Positions 29,255-38,720 are shown, numbered from the stretch's first letter. The stretch is DNA of 64,000 nt from CAVWXT01 sp963759115 (GCA_963759115.1 CAVWXT010000006.1:124001-188000), one strand, 5' to 3'. The notes: generated from the sequence alone by a model not told the origin. Numbers and translations: made by a program.

Positions 29255-29890
29255 GGTCGGTTCATGAGGAAAGTAGGCCGCCATCATTCCTTGGACGACG
29301 GCGACCCACGGAATCAGTTTGGCGCAGAGATCGTCGCATAGCTCCGGACGGTTCAGGATCTTCGACACCGCATGCCCGAGACGGCCCTCGCCCATCGGCA
29401 CCAAGTTCCACGGGGCAGAGTCGGGCTTCGCGTGGAGGAGGGCGTTCATCGAAGCCGTTAGGTCGCGACCGGGAACGGCCGGGTCGTGCTGTTGCTTCTT
29501 CTGAATCGCATCGAACATATTTGCCAGGCCCGGAGCATCGCCAGCGTGCCAGCCCCGGTTCCACTTCTCGATTTCCTCCGGGTACAGGTGTAGATAGAGC
29601 AGGATAGCGGCACGCTCGACAAGGGACCTGACGAGCACGTGTGCTCCGAATAGATAGCCCTGTCGGATGAGTTCGCGAATCGACAACATGATGCTGAGCG
29701 CCTGAGGGATAACTTGGCATGCCATGCGCTGCTGAGCTGTGAGCGCCCGACCGTAAGACTGCGGTGCTGTGGCAGCGTTCTGCTCCATCGCCGAGCTGAT
29801 GATCTGATCGAAATGGAACAGGAGATTCCGACCAAGATACGGCTCGTTGTCTGGGGTGAACACGACGGGCATCGCATCAGTATCCATCAC
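29249..29890 (-). CDS. Uncharacterised protein (DUF5677-like), possible gene cassette
   Basis: 213 residues, start ATG at 29890 (a second Met follows). All-helical and soluble. The central segment QALSIMLSIRELIRQGYLFGAHVLVRSLVERAAILLYLHLYP (about residues 60-102) resembles the RSLxE...LLY helix pair of DUF5677-type proteins, often encoded in defence or mobile contexts. The stop codon TAA is embedded in GCCTAAC and an identical GTTAGGC core sits 11 bp upstream of the start (29901-29907 on plus), so the gene is framed like an integron cassette. Function unknown. Confidence 0.55.
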   Translation of the reverse strand: MMDTDAMPVVFTPDNEPYLGRNLLFHFDQIISSAMEQNAATAPQSYGRALTAQQRMACQVIPQALSIMLSIRELIRQGYLFGAHVLVRSLVERAAILLYLHLYPEEIEKWNRGWHAGDAPGLANMFDAIQKKQQHDPAVPGRDLTASMNALLHAKPDSAPWNLVPMGEGRLGHAVSKILNRPELCDDLCAKLIPWVAVVQGMMAAYFPHEPTA

Positions 29891-30322
29891 GCCTCTATCC
29901 GCCTAACAGGTATTCGACCGCCGAAGTACGGTAAAACTCTACTGCATTTTCGCAGCCGAGCATGGCGTTGTCAATCTTGATGCCTCATGCCACTTGATGC
30001 CTCATGCCCTCATGCTGGCAAATGAGTTGCGACGGATCGCCAGTTCCGAAGCCATGCTACACCGCACCGGGGGCCATGCTACGCCGATGACTCAGCGCGA
30101 ATGAGAAGTAGACTGTTATCTTCGCTCCGCCGGCATTCCATCGGTCCCTGGCCAATTTCTCGGCTTGAAATTCGCCCCGCCCACTACTACGATGACAGCC
30201 GCACCATTAACGCCGTCTCCTTCCGGTCCGGCCCCAAAGCCGCCATGAAACTGGAAAATCGCCGACTTGATGACCAACCGGAAGCGGGCCGGCGGCGGCG
30301 ACCAAATTGGAAAATTGCCCAC
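29891..30322. other. Intergenic region with short direct repeats
   Basis: No gene supported. It contains GCCTAAC (29901-29907), a tandem CTTGATGCCTCATGCC (two copies near 29976-30009) and two GCCATGCTAC copies (30052 and 30072 region). Confidence 0.45.
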
Positions 30323-31660
30323 ATGCCTTCCCTAAGCCCATCCGCCGAACGGCCGCTTTCCGTCTGGGAACTGACCTCGCAGATCAAGGACCTGTTGGAG
30401 GCGGCGTTTCCCGTGGTGTGGGTCGCCGGCGAGGTCTCGAACTTCGCCCGGCCGCAATCGGGCCACTGCTATCTGACGCTCAAGGACGATCGGGCCCAAC
30501 TGCGGGCCGTCATGTGGCGCGGCGTGGCCGCCCGGCTGCGGTTCGACCTGCACGACGGACTGGAAGTGATCTGCCGCGGCCATCTCGACCTCTACGCGCC
30601 GCGGGGCAGCTATCAGTTGATTATCGAAGACATCGTGCCCAAGGGGATGGGGGCACTGGAGTTGGCGCTGCGGCAACTGCGGGAGAAGCTGGCGCGGGAG
30701 GGCCTGTTCGCGCCGGAACGCAAACGGCCGCTGCCCCCTTTCGTGCGGCGGATCGCCGTGGTGACCAGTCCGACGGGCGCGGCAATCCGCGATTTTCTCC
30801 AAGTGCTCGGGCGGCGCTGGCGCGGGGCCGACGTGCTGGTGGTCCCGGTGCGGGTGCAGGGCGAAGGGGCCGCCGCCAAAATCGCCGCCGCCATCGAGAT
30901 CGTCAACCGGCTCAATGAACGGGCGGAAAAGGGGGACAGTCCCCCTTTGTGCGAAGCACCCTTTGGGCCGTCCCGGCAAAGGGGGGCTGTCCCCGTTTTC
31001 CGCCCAAGAGGCGCTGTCCCCTTTTTCTTTTTCCGCCGCATCGACTGCCTGGTCGTCACCCGCGGCGGCGGAAGCATGGAAGACCTTTGGGCGTTCAACG
31101 AGGAGCCGGTGGTCCGCGCGATCGCCGCCTCGCGGATTCCGGTCGTCTCGGCCGTCGGCCACGAGATCGACGTGACGCTCTCCGACCTGGCCGCCGACGT
31201 GCGGGCGTTGACGCCCAGCGAAGCGGCCGAGTTGGTGGCGCCCGCCGCCGAGGAACTGGCCGCCGACTTGCGGCAGGTCGAGCGGCGGTTGGCGGCGGCC
31301 TTGCGTTCGCGGGCGGAGTCGGCCCGCTCGCGATTGGACGCGGTCGCCCGGCACACGGCCTTTCGCCGACCTTACCAACGGATTCTCGAATTGTCGCGGC
31401 GGCTCGACGAATGGGACGCCCGGGCCCTACGGGCCGTTCGCGGGGCGCTGCGGCTTGCCCGGCAGCAGAGCGACACGCTGGCGGGGCGGCTGGAATCGTT
31501 GAGCCCCTTGGCCGTGCTGGGGCGCGGTTACAGCTTGACACAGCGGACGGCGGACGGGCGGGTGATTCTTGCGGCGGCCGAGCTTTCGCCGGGTCAGCAG
31601 ATCACCACCCGCTTCGCCCGCGGACAAACCGTCAGCCGCGTGGAGCAGGTCGAGCCGTGA
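30323..31660 (+). CDS. xseA: Exodeoxyribonuclease VII large subunit with in-frame repeat insertion
   Basis: 445 residues from the ATG at 30323. Degrades single-stranded DNA together with XseB. N-terminal OB fold (LSVWELTSQIKDLLEAAFPVVWVAGEVSNF, split at residues 10-40; YLTLKDDRAQLRAVMW), catalytic core FVRRIAVVTSPTGAAIRDFL, DCLVVTRGGGSMEDLWAFNEE, ISAVGHEIDVTLSD-like VVSAVGHEIDVTLSDLAAD, PSEAAELV, and a C-terminal coiled coil ending PLAVLGRGYSLTQ. About 40 extra residues (roughly 199-238, AEKGDSPPLCEAPFGPS through VPFFFFR) interrupt the normally short link between NRLNE and IDCLVVTRGGG; they are the translation of a palindromic GGGGACAG repeat. The frame is preserved. No xseB gene is visible next door. 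Confidence 0.94.
   Translation: MPSLSPSAERPLSVWELTSQIKDLLEAAFPVVWVAGEVSNFARPQSGHCYLTLKDDRAQLRAVMWRGVAARLRFDLHDGLEVICRGHLDLYAPRGSYQLIIEDIVPKGMGALELALRQLREKLAREGLFAPERKRPLPPFVRRIAVVTSPTGAAIRDFLQVLGRRWRGADVLVVPVRVQGEGAAAKIAAAIEIVNRLNERAEKGDSPPLCEAPFGPSRQRGAVPVFRPRGAVPFFFFRRIDCLVVTRGGGSMEDLWAFNEEPVVRAIAASRIPVVSAVGHEIDVTLSDLAADVRALTPSEAAELVAPAAEELAADLRQVERRLAAALRSRAESARSRLDAVARHTAFRRPYQRILELSRRLDEWDARALRAVRGALRLARQQSDTLAGRLESLSPLAVLGRGYSLTQRTADGRVILAAAELSPGQQITTRFARGQTVSRVEQVEP
30922..31004. repeat. Palindromic repeat inside xseA
   Basis: Arms 30922-30949 (GGCGGAAAAGGGGGACAGTC...) and 30977-31004 are 28-bp inverted copies with two mismatches and a 27-bp loop; each arm itself contains GGGGACAGTCCCC-like symmetry. 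A third partial unit (GCGCTGTCCCCTTTTTC) follows to about 31035. Same family as the repeat at 2350-2438. Confidence 0.88.
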
Positions 31661-31690
31661 GAGCGGGTTGGAAGTGTCCGCATGGATTGG

Positions 31691-31724
31691 TCCCCTCTCC
31701 CTTCGGGAGAGGGCTAGGTTGAGG
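31691..31724. repeat. CCCTCTCCC/GGGAGAGGG hairpin after xseA
   Basis: CCCTCTCCCTTCGGGAGAGGG with a TTC loop lies 30 bp after the xseA stop. It belongs to the dispersed CCCCTCTCCC-type family (also near 28330, 32097-32135, 38089-38128 and 59580) and could serve as a terminator. Confidence 0.6.
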
Positions 31725-31781
31725 GCGCTGGGCGAGGAAGAGCATAACATTCAGATGCTGTATCCAGAATTGGCAACGGCG

Positions 31782-32015
31782 TCAGTTCTCTTGGGCAAGC
31801 GGCTTTCGCGGTTGTCGACTTCTCGGCAGAATCCGAAACCCCTCGAAAACAAGAACAGCCCCACACACCAAAAGCAGCGGGCCAGTCGAGTAATCGGGTG
31901 ATTTGCCGATGCTAGTGCCGGTGCCCTGATAAGCCACGACTCCCCAACAACAAACCCCGACCGCAGCAAGTGAAAGCCCAGCTACTATCTGAATTAGCCC
32001 TATTAGAAATCGCAT
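31782..32015 (-). CDS. Small membrane protein with two TM segments
   Basis: 77 residues from the ATG at 32015 (32024 adds three). MRFLIGLIQIVAGLSLAAVGVCCWGVVAYQG and GPLLLVCGAVLVFEGFRIL are two hydrophobic helices with a short polar turn and a basic tail (RSRQPRKPLAQEN), predicting an inner-membrane hairpin. Base composition is AT-richer than neighbours. Not recognised. Confidence 0.5.
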   Translation of the reverse strand: MRFLIGLIQIVAGLSLAAVGVCCWGVVAYQGTGTSIGKSPDYSTGPLLLVCGAVLVFEGFRILPRSRQPRKPLAQEN

Positions 32016-32140
32016 AGGTGCCATACCGACTAACTATACAACCCATCAGCGTTCGGTCAAGCATAGGGCACAATATCCTACGTTTCGGCCCGCCAAACCC
32101 TCACCCCCTGCCCCTCTCGCAAAGGGAGAGGGGAGACGCT

Positions 32141-34978
32141 TCAATACCGCACGACGATCGAATAATGCGGCTGCGTCGGATTGGCGATCATCACCCATTC
32201 CTTTTCCCGGTCGATCTGAGTCCAGTCCTCGCCGTTGACCGTTGCGGAACGAATCGGCCGGCCTTGGGGATGGCGAAAACGAACCAGAAGGGTCTTGGGA
32301 TTGTGCGAGAACTGCGTGTCAACCTCCGCGCGAATCTCGCCCGAGGCGGCTTGGCTCTGGACGTTTGCCGAGAGCTTTCCAAAATAGGTCGGGGCCCGCT
32401 GGATGTCGATTCGCTGGCCGTCCTCCAGCCACTTGCGGGGCACGGCCTGGAAGAGCAGCAAGCTATCGTCGTCCCGCTCGTGAATGAGCATGTGGCGATA
32501 CAGTTCGAACCACGTGCCGTCCGTGCTGGGCGGACCGAAGTACTGCCCCCAGGTCCAGCGATGTTCGACGGGCTCGAACGCCGACTGGCTGAACGCGCAC
32601 GCCATCATGCTGTAGAAGGCCCGGATGGCCGCCTTGGGATCGTCTCGCAACAGATAGGCGGTCGCCTGCTGGTTGTAGACCGGTTCGTTGGCCATCCCCC
32701 AGCCCTTCAGGAAGAGGTTATCCTCGTGGTCGTGGAGGAGGCAATCGGCCAGGGGGCCAAGGGAAGGCAGGGCCTTGAGCCGCAGCAGGTGGACCGCCCC
32801 GCAATCAACATCCGTGGGATACCACTGATCCATCATCCGCCGCGGCGTCGAGCACGTCGCAGGGAACGTAGGGACTCCACGTGTGATCGCGAAGTTGCAC
32901 CAGCGGAGCCTGCACGGCGGCGATGGCGAAGGCGCGATCCACCGACCGGCGAAAGGTCTGGGCCGCGTCGAGGCACTCCTGAGCGCGTGGATGTCCGTAG
33001 CGTTTGAGGGCCTGGCCAAGCGTTTCCAGGCCCGCGTAAACATACGCCTCATTGAAAGCCCAGACTCCCTCTTCGTGGGTCAGGTCGTTCAAAGGCGCCC
33101 GGACTAGGCCGCGTGCCGGGCCGTCCTTATCGGAGGTCCGCCGCATCTCCGCCAGGCACCAATCGAGGGCCTTCAAGCTGGGCGGCATGAGCTTCTCAAA
33201 CCCCGCGCGATCCTGTGAGAGCAGATAGTACTTGGCCGCGGCATACATCATGCCCGGCGTGTAGACTCCCCAGTTGGCAAAGCCGCCGACGTGGCCGTTG
33301 GGCTGCTGGTTGTTGCGATATTGGCTCAACAGTTCTTCCAGCGAGACGTCGTGGTAACCGCGGAGGTCGTAGAGCATGTAATCCACCAGCACGGCCTGGT
33401 TGACCGGCCAGGGCGTGCCCGTCTGATCGTAGGCAAAATTGGAATAAGGCAGGTCGATCTTCACGTCGGGCCCGCTGCCCCCGTGCCGGCGAGGCAGCCG
33501 CAAGGCGTGCCAGAGGTTCGCCCGGAACAGGTCGTTGACCGCCTTTTCCGGGACGGGGAACTGCGCCCCGCGGGCCACGTAGTCGGACCAGAACTTGATC
33601 GTTTCGGCGCGGGCCGCGGTGTAGTCCAGGGCGAGCAGCTTGTCTTGATCTTGCGGGGTCACCACCGGAGAGGGCAGTTTGACGATGAATTCCCGCAAAC
33701 CGCCGAGGGGAATCGTCAGCGGGAATTGGAGTTCTGCCACCACCTGCGGCGACTTCTTGTTGTCTTGGACGACGGTCAGTTTCTCCGGCCGAACCTTCAG
33801 CGTTCCGTTGGCCGCGTCCGGCCCTTGGATGGTCAGAAGCACGCCGGACGAATCGCTCTTGGTGACCAAGAGGCTATCGGGCTGCGTCTTGGCGACTACC
33901 GTCGTTTCGTCCGATGCGGCGAGCGCGCGACTATGCGCCATGCCGAGAACGGCCGTTCTCGGTTCCTGCCCGAGATTGACAACAATTACCTTTTGCAGAA
34001 GCACCATCGCGACGTCGCCGCGCCGCTCGCTTGGCGGGCCGTCGAGCGGATAGGCGAACTGCTCGACTTCATAGCGGATGCCGTCCTTTTCGATGATCGT
34101 GCTGACGATCGGCAGGCCGTCCAGGAGTCGCTGCCCCTTCCAGGTCTTTGTCAGTTCATCGCCCAGCTTGCCCAAGTCGAACCACAGGCGAAAACGGTCC
34201 GGATTGCCATAGTCGTTCCAGACGCCCGCCCCGCGGTCGATGCCGAACTTCGGGATCGCACTATCCCAGGTGACGCCGACAATGTGGCCCGGCGCCGGCT
34301 GCTTTGGGTGTACGTAGGCCGGACTCCCCATGTCTTCCCAGCGGGCCGTGTACTCGGCATACGTCGCCTCCGGCTCGCGCTCGACCTGGTCGAGGATTCG
34401 CTTTCCTTTCCAGGGCTCGATCTGGGTCTGGTGTTCCAGAACGGCATGGGCCGATCGCCCACGGCCAGATAGACATCCAGCGACGGCACCCAGATCGCCT
34501 TGTTCTCAAGCAACTGGTCGACAGTCACGCTGAATCCTCGCGTGCCTTCCGGATTCATCTCAATGGTGAGTTTCCGCGGGTCGCGGCGAATGGCCGGATC
34601 GAGCCGCAGCCGCCGCGCCGTGTCGGGATCGCTTTGGGCAATCAGGTCGCGCCAGATGGGATTGGACGGTTCGACGACCTTGATGGGCACGTCGTCATAT
34701 TCGAGCGTCAGCCCGAGGCCGTCGACGTGTCCGCCGCCGCCGCGAGTTTGCCAGGCCCCCTCCCGCAAGCCCTCGCCTGCTTCCAGGCCGATGGCTTGCT
34801 GGTTGCTCAGGGTTATTCCGTCGGCGACCAGGCGAAGGAAGAAGGGCGTGTTTGCCGGCGAGCGATGGCCCCATGATATTTGGAGACGGGACTTCGCTTG
34901 GGTCTCCGCTCCAGGGCTGAGCGTTGCCGAAACCAACGCGATGACGATGGCCGTGGACCAGGAATGAGACTTCGTCAT
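32141..34978 (-). CDS. Secreted six-hairpin glycosidase-like protein (two frameshifts)
   Basis: Starts at 34978 with a signal peptide (STAIVIALVSATLSPGAETQ). An N-terminal beta region (LQISWGHRSPANTPFFLRLV) shifts frame near 34437 and continues EHQTQIEPWKGKRILDQVE, VGVTWDSAIPKFGIDRGAGVWNDYGNPD. The (alpha/alpha)6-type catalytic region follows: NDLFRANLWHALRLPRRH, SNFAYDQTGTPWPVNQAVLVDYMLYDLRGYHD, NGHVGGFANWGVYTPGMMYAAAKYYLLSQD, WAFNEAYVYAGLETLGQAL. A second shift near 32835 leads to the C-terminal part (WYPTDVDCGAVHLLRLKAL, FEPVEHRWTWGQYFGPPSTDGTWFELYRHML) with a beta-sandwich end. About 945 residues. The fold resembles rhamnosidase/uronidase-type glycosidases; substrate unknown. Last gene of the acetylation/glycosidase cluster. 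Confidence 0.7.
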
Positions 34979-35000
34979 GGCATTCTCCCTGCTTCGTAGA

Positions 35001-36416
35001 TTACTCGAACGACCAGAACTGTATGCCATATGGGTCGAGATTTACCTCCACGCGGTGATCGCCTTTGCCCTTCTTTGTGCTCGGCGCGGGGCGGAGCCGG
35101 GCATTTTCGTCGTTGCTGGCCGCCAGGGCATCCAGCGTGACATGCCTCATCAGCATCTCCCGCGGCAGGTTCTCCAGCGACAAGTCGACCTTCGCGGGCG
35201 AGACCGAGAAGTTCCAGAGCAACAACTGATCGATCTGGTATTTCTCGTCGTGGGTGGCAAAGCCGTGGACGGCCGCGTCGGACGAGACGACCCGCAGCCG
35301 CTCGCCCGTCAGACGCGACAGGAGCTTGAAGGCGAAGTACGAGGGGCGGATGTTGTTCTGATAGTCGAACAGGCCGTCGAACTGCGGCATCCGGTTCCAC
35401 CAGCGGGTCATGAACGCCGCCCCGTGCGGCGAAAAGAACGGCGAGAACTGCTCGTGCCGGACGTGGTAATCGCGGATGTGATAATAGCACGACCAATCGA
35501 GCCCCGCGTCCTTCATCTGCCAGACCGTCTCCAGCAGGTAGCACGGCTGGAAACGCGGATCGACGACGGGCTTCATCAGGTCCATGTTCCACTCGTCGAG
35601 CACCGTCTCGGGCTTCAGCGAGGGATGCTTCTGGACCAGGTCCTTGGCATATTGAATCGTGCGCCGGACCTGACCGGGACTGCTGCTGTAGATGTGCCAG
35701 GAGATGAACGCCAAAGGCAGCTTATCCTTTTCAGAGGCATCCAGCAGCGCCGGCAGAAGCGGCGAACGCACCGAGGCCAGCGCGGGGCCGCCGACGCGGG
35801 CCTGCGGATCGGTGCGGAGAATCGCGGCCGCCGTGTGGCGATAATAGCTCACGTAGCTCTCCGGCTTGAATCGATACGGGCAGCCGCCGTCTTCGCCGAT
35901 GTCCGGCTCGTTGGCCACTTCCCGGTACTGGATTCCCGCCTCGCGATTGCGATAGTGCTTGACCAGGTTCTCGATGAGTTGCTCCCACGCCGCATAATCC
36001 TTCGGCTCGACAATGTCCTGGTTCACCTCGGGGAACAAGGCCCGCGGCTTGAAGCAAATGCACATCAGCGGCTTGGCGCCCGTCTTCAGGATCGTGTCGA
36101 CGGAGCGATCGAGCGTGCCGAAGTGATATTTGCCTTGCTCGGGCAGGAGGTTGAAGTATTCCTGAATGAACAAGCGGATCAAGCGGGGGCGAATCGCCCG
36201 GATTTCGGCGATGCGACTGTCCCAGATCGGCTCATCCGAAAGCCCGCCCTGGCCCAGCGCCATCCGATCAATTTCCAGGGGGCCCAGGCGCTTACCAAAG
36301 GAGACTTTCACCGAGGCCTCACGGGGCGGCGACTCGGCAGGCGCTGGCGACTGAGCGTGGGAGAAGTCGATCGCACTTAGCGCCGCGACGACGAGCCACA
36401 AATGCCTTTTCATCAT
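35001..36416 (-). CDS. Secreted GH39-like glycoside hydrolase
   Basis: 471 residues, signal peptide (LWLVVAALSAIDFSHAQ). A (beta/alpha)8 clan-A barrel: REVANEPDI places the acid/base Glu170 after Asn169, and ETVLDEWNMD gives the likely nucleophile Glu275. The ISWHIYSS strand and RVGGPALA are further GH39-type features (beta-xylosidase/alpha-iduronidase). A C-terminal beta domain ends VNLDPYGIQFWSFE. The start ATG at 36416 overlaps the stop of the upstream PD40 gene (ATGA), and GGAGGT precedes it, so translation is coupled. Together with the next gene downstream it should trim an acidic or xylan-like polysaccharide outside the cell. Confidence 0.82.
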   Translation of the reverse strand: MMKRHLWLVVAALSAIDFSHAQSPAPAESPPREASVKVSFGKRLGPLEIDRMALGQGGLSDEPIWDSRIAEIRAIRPRLIRLFIQEYFNLLPEQGKYHFGTLDRSVDTILKTGAKPLMCICFKPRALFPEVNQDIVEPKDYAAWEQLIENLVKHYRNREAGIQYREVANEPDIGEDGGCPYRFKPESYVSYYRHTAAAILRTDPQARVGGPALASVRSPLLPALLDASEKDKLPLAFISWHIYSSSPGQVRRTIQYAKDLVQKHPSLKPETVLDEWNMDLMKPVVDPRFQPCYLLETVWQMKDAGLDWSCYYHIRDYHVRHEQFSPFFSPHGAAFMTRWWNRMPQFDGLFDYQNNIRPSYFAFKLLSRLTGERLRVVSSDAAVHGFATHDEKYQIDQLLLWNFSVSPAKVDLSLENLPREMLMRHVTLDALAASNDENARLRPAPSTKKGKGDHRVEVNLDPYGIQFWSFE

Positions 36417-37474
36417 TCACCTCCGATCTCGCTGTAGGTCCAGCACGGTTCCCAACCCTTAGGAAGCACCAACACGGGTCCGTCATTGACCCTGGGATGG
36501 AGTTGGCGGAGCTCCTTGCTCTCGCCGCCGATGATGGGAGCATCGGCCAGCCGCATCAGGCCCATAGGCGAGCCGGCATGGCCCGGATCGCCGTCCTCCT
36601 GCATGTTGCCGGTGAAGAGCACGTACTTTCCGTCGGGCGAGACGTTGCCGCCGTAGACGTGCCGCCCGTCCTCGCCATACACCAGCCGCCGCGATTTGCC
36701 CTCGGCGTCGGCCATCCAAAGTTGCGTCCAGCCCTGGCCGTTGCGGGCCTTTTGTCCGGGCGGACGATTGGAAAAGATGATGCTCCGGCTGTCCGGGAAC
36801 CAGTCGGGCGTGCAGCAATCGACCGTGCTGACGGCGTTGGCCTCGCCGGTGGCCACCTCCATGCGGGCGACGCTCCAACCCGTGCCGAAGGAATTGGAAA
36901 CGCCCGAGAGCCACTTGCCATCGGGCGACCAGGTGAGCTGCTGGAAGAACCCCTTCCGCGGCAGTGTGCGCACCACTTGCCGGCTGGCCACGTCGACGAA
37001 GGAGATGCCCTTGATCGAAAGACAGGCGATCTGCTTGCCGTCCGGGCTCCAACTCGCCCAGGGATACTCGCCCGTCTTTCCCAGCGCCTCTGCCCGGGAA
37101 CCGTCGCTGCGGGAAATCACCAGTTCCCCTTGCGTGCCGTGGCGGTTGTTGTCGATCTTCTCCTCGCGATTGAGCCGGCGATAGAGGATTTGCGTGCCAT
37201 CGCGGGAGAACTGCGGCGATGCCTCGTTGCAGTCGGGCGTGTTGGTGAGGTTTCGCAAATGCGAACCATCGGGCCGGCAGAGAAACAAGTCCCAGTCGCC
37301 CTTCTCCGACCGCGCGGAAAAGACAATCCACCCCTTGTCGCGGACTTCTTCGGCCAGGCGTGCCGCCGGATCATCGCCGGCCGCCTCGGCGCACCGCCCT
37401 TGTGGCTGGCTGACGCCCAGGATCACGAGAATCCCGGCGAAGAGCAATGTGCAACTAATTACCGGTTTGTGCAT
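36413..37474 (-). CDS. Secreted PD40/TolB-like beta-propeller (copy 1)
   Basis: 353 residues from the ATG at 37474 (AAAGGAAGG upstream; a start at 37516 is also open). Signal peptide VISCTLLFAGILVILGV. Repeated PD40 blades follow: WDLFLCRPDGSHLRNLTN, SPQFSRDGTQILYRR, WASWSPDGKQIACL, LTWSPDGKWLSGVS, PDWFPDSRSIIFSN, NVSPDGKYVLFTG, ending PCWTYSEIGGE. It overlaps the AlgJ-like gene by 20 bp upstream and the GH39 gene by 4 bp downstream. It is a paralogue of the gene at 40741-41868. Propellers of this type bind rather than catalyse; here it may dock polysaccharide or hydrolase. Confidence 0.88.
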   Translation of the reverse strand: MHKPVISCTLLFAGILVILGVSQPQGRCAEAAGDDPAARLAEEVRDKGWIVFSARSEKGDWDLFLCRPDGSHLRNLTNTPDCNEASPQFSRDGTQILYRRLNREEKIDNNRHGTQGELVISRSDGSRAEALGKTGEYPWASWSPDGKQIACLSIKGISFVDVASRQVVRTLPRKGFFQQLTWSPDGKWLSGVSNSFGTGWSVARMEVATGEANAVSTVDCCTPDWFPDSRSIIFSNRPPGQKARNGQGWTQLWMADAEGKSRRLVYGEDGRHVYGGNVSPDGKYVLFTGNMQEDGDPGHAGSPMGLMRLADAPIIGGESKELRQLHPRVNDGPVLVLPKGWEPCWTYSEIGGE

Positions 37475-38711
37475 CGGACGGCCTTCCTTTCGTGCTTGTT
37501 TTCTCCTGGCTCGCAACCTCTGCGGGCAGCGGAATCACTTGCCAGCCTTCGGCTCCGTAACGTATGTCGCGCTCGACGAACTCCCAAATCACCAGCTTCT
37601 TATTGGCCAGCAGCCCGGATCGCCGATTCAGCTCCTGACGCACGAGAGTGGACGCCCCGCCGTCGCTCACCAAGGAAGCCAGCGGCTGCTTCAACTCGCG
37701 GGCCAGATGGGCGATGAATCCAGCGGCACGGGGTTCGTCTTGTTGGTAGATTCGCAGAAAGCTGTCGCCCAGCACCAAGACCTGCGCCTCGTTGGCATCT
37801 CGGTAGAGCGAGCCGGCCGATGGCTGAACCACCTGCACGCACGCGACCTCTTCGGGTTGGGCGATCCATTGGAGTTTCGGCAGGCGCAGCATCAGCAGCA
37901 CGTCGCCGAACCGCCGCAACGGGGCCGGACGTTGGTCGTATGGCGTGGCACCGTAACCGAGCCAATCGCGCTCGATCACGCGGCGGGCCACGGCGTTGGC
38001 TGCCAATTTCATTCCTTCCGGCGACCAATGGCTGTCCTGCGCCAAATAGAGGCCGGGCGGATCGGCGTTGCGTTGCCTGTCCGCCACCCTCACCCCCGGC
38101 CCCTCTCCCGCAGGCGGGCGAGGGGAGGACGCCTTCGCCCGGCGAAACTCCTCGAACAGGTCGATCGTTTCGATGCCCTCGGCCCGGAGCCGATCGAGCA
38201 ACGCGCGGGTCTCTTGGCCGACGAACACTCCCAAGCCCTCCGCTCGCCGGCTGAGCATCTCGGGGTAGATGCTCTCCTTGTTCGGCACGGGCATCACCAG
38301 CAGGCGAATGCCGCGGGCCGCCAACTGATCTCGAAACGCCCGGATCGCCGGCATCGGATCGTGCGGGCCGGCGGCTGCCGTCTTCGTCGCGGGGCGCTCG
38401 GTAAGATATTGGACCCCCGGCCGATAGAACAGCCAATCGCCGCGTCCCACAAGCGCCTTCTCGCCCGCGTCGTCCAGCAACGCAAATAGCGCGAACTGGG
38501 CCCACGGCCGCAGTTGTTTCGCCACCAGGCTCTCGTCCTGCAAATTGCCCTCGAACGCGCGGAGGTTTTCCGCGGTCGGGGCCTGACGGAAGAGGTCGAG
38601 AGCCTGAGGGCGTTCCCCCCGGTAAAGCTCGGCCGCTGTCTGCACAAGGCCGGCGCTCGAGATTACGAGCAAGAAGCCGATCGTGTTGAAGACGTGTGCG
38701 GCGCGCGGCAC
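37455..38711 (-). CDS. AlgJ/AlgX-like O-acetyltransferase (SGNH) with repeat-derived insertion
   Basis: 418 residues. N-terminal membrane anchor (IGFLLVISSAGLVQ). SGNH-type catalytic residues of alginate acetylases: AQDSHWSPEGM (Asp226, His228, the DxHW motif) and VLVLGDSFLRIY (Ser317). GRGDWLFYRPGVQYL and VPNKESIYPEML are also family-typical. Residues about 193-214 (SSPRPPAGEGPGVRV...) are the translation of a CCCCTCTCCC-type dispersed repeat inserted in frame just before the active-site segment. Works with the MBOAT partner 9 bp upstream to transfer acetyl groups to an exported polysaccharide. Confidence 0.88.
   Translation of the reverse strand: MPRAAHVFNTIGFLLVISSAGLVQTAAELYRGERPQALDLFRQAPTAENLRAFEGNLQDESLVAKQLRPWAQFALFALLDDAGEKALVGRGDWLFYRPGVQYLTERPATKTAAAGPHDPMPAIRAFRDQLAARGIRLLVMPVPNKESIYPEMLSRRAEGLGVFVGQETRALLDRLRAEGIETIDLFEEFRRAKASSPRPPAGEGPGVRVADRQRNADPPGLYLAQDSHWSPEGMKLAANAVARRVIERDWLGYGATPYDQRPAPLRRFGDVLLMLRLPKLQWIAQPEEVACVQVVQPSAGSLYRDANEAQVLVLGDSFLRIYQQDEPRAAGFIAHLARELKQPLASLVSDGGASTLVRQELNRRSGLLANKKLVIWEFVERDIRYGAEGWQVIPLPAEVASQEKTSTKGRPSDAQTGN
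38089..38128. repeat. CCCTCACCCCCGGCCCCTCTCCC repeat within the acetylase gene
   Basis: A copy of the dispersed family whose minus-strand reading gives PPAGEGPGVR. It has a GC-rich hairpin (CCCCTCTCCCGC/GCGGGCGAGGGG). It keeps the reading frame of the AlgJ-like gene open. Confidence 0.75.
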
Positions 38712-38720
38712 GGCCGGCTC

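Noticed and set aside
33291..36380. Long plus-strand open frames over the glycosidase genes
   Set aside because: Mirror images of the minus-strand glycosidases, which have signal peptides and active-site motifs.
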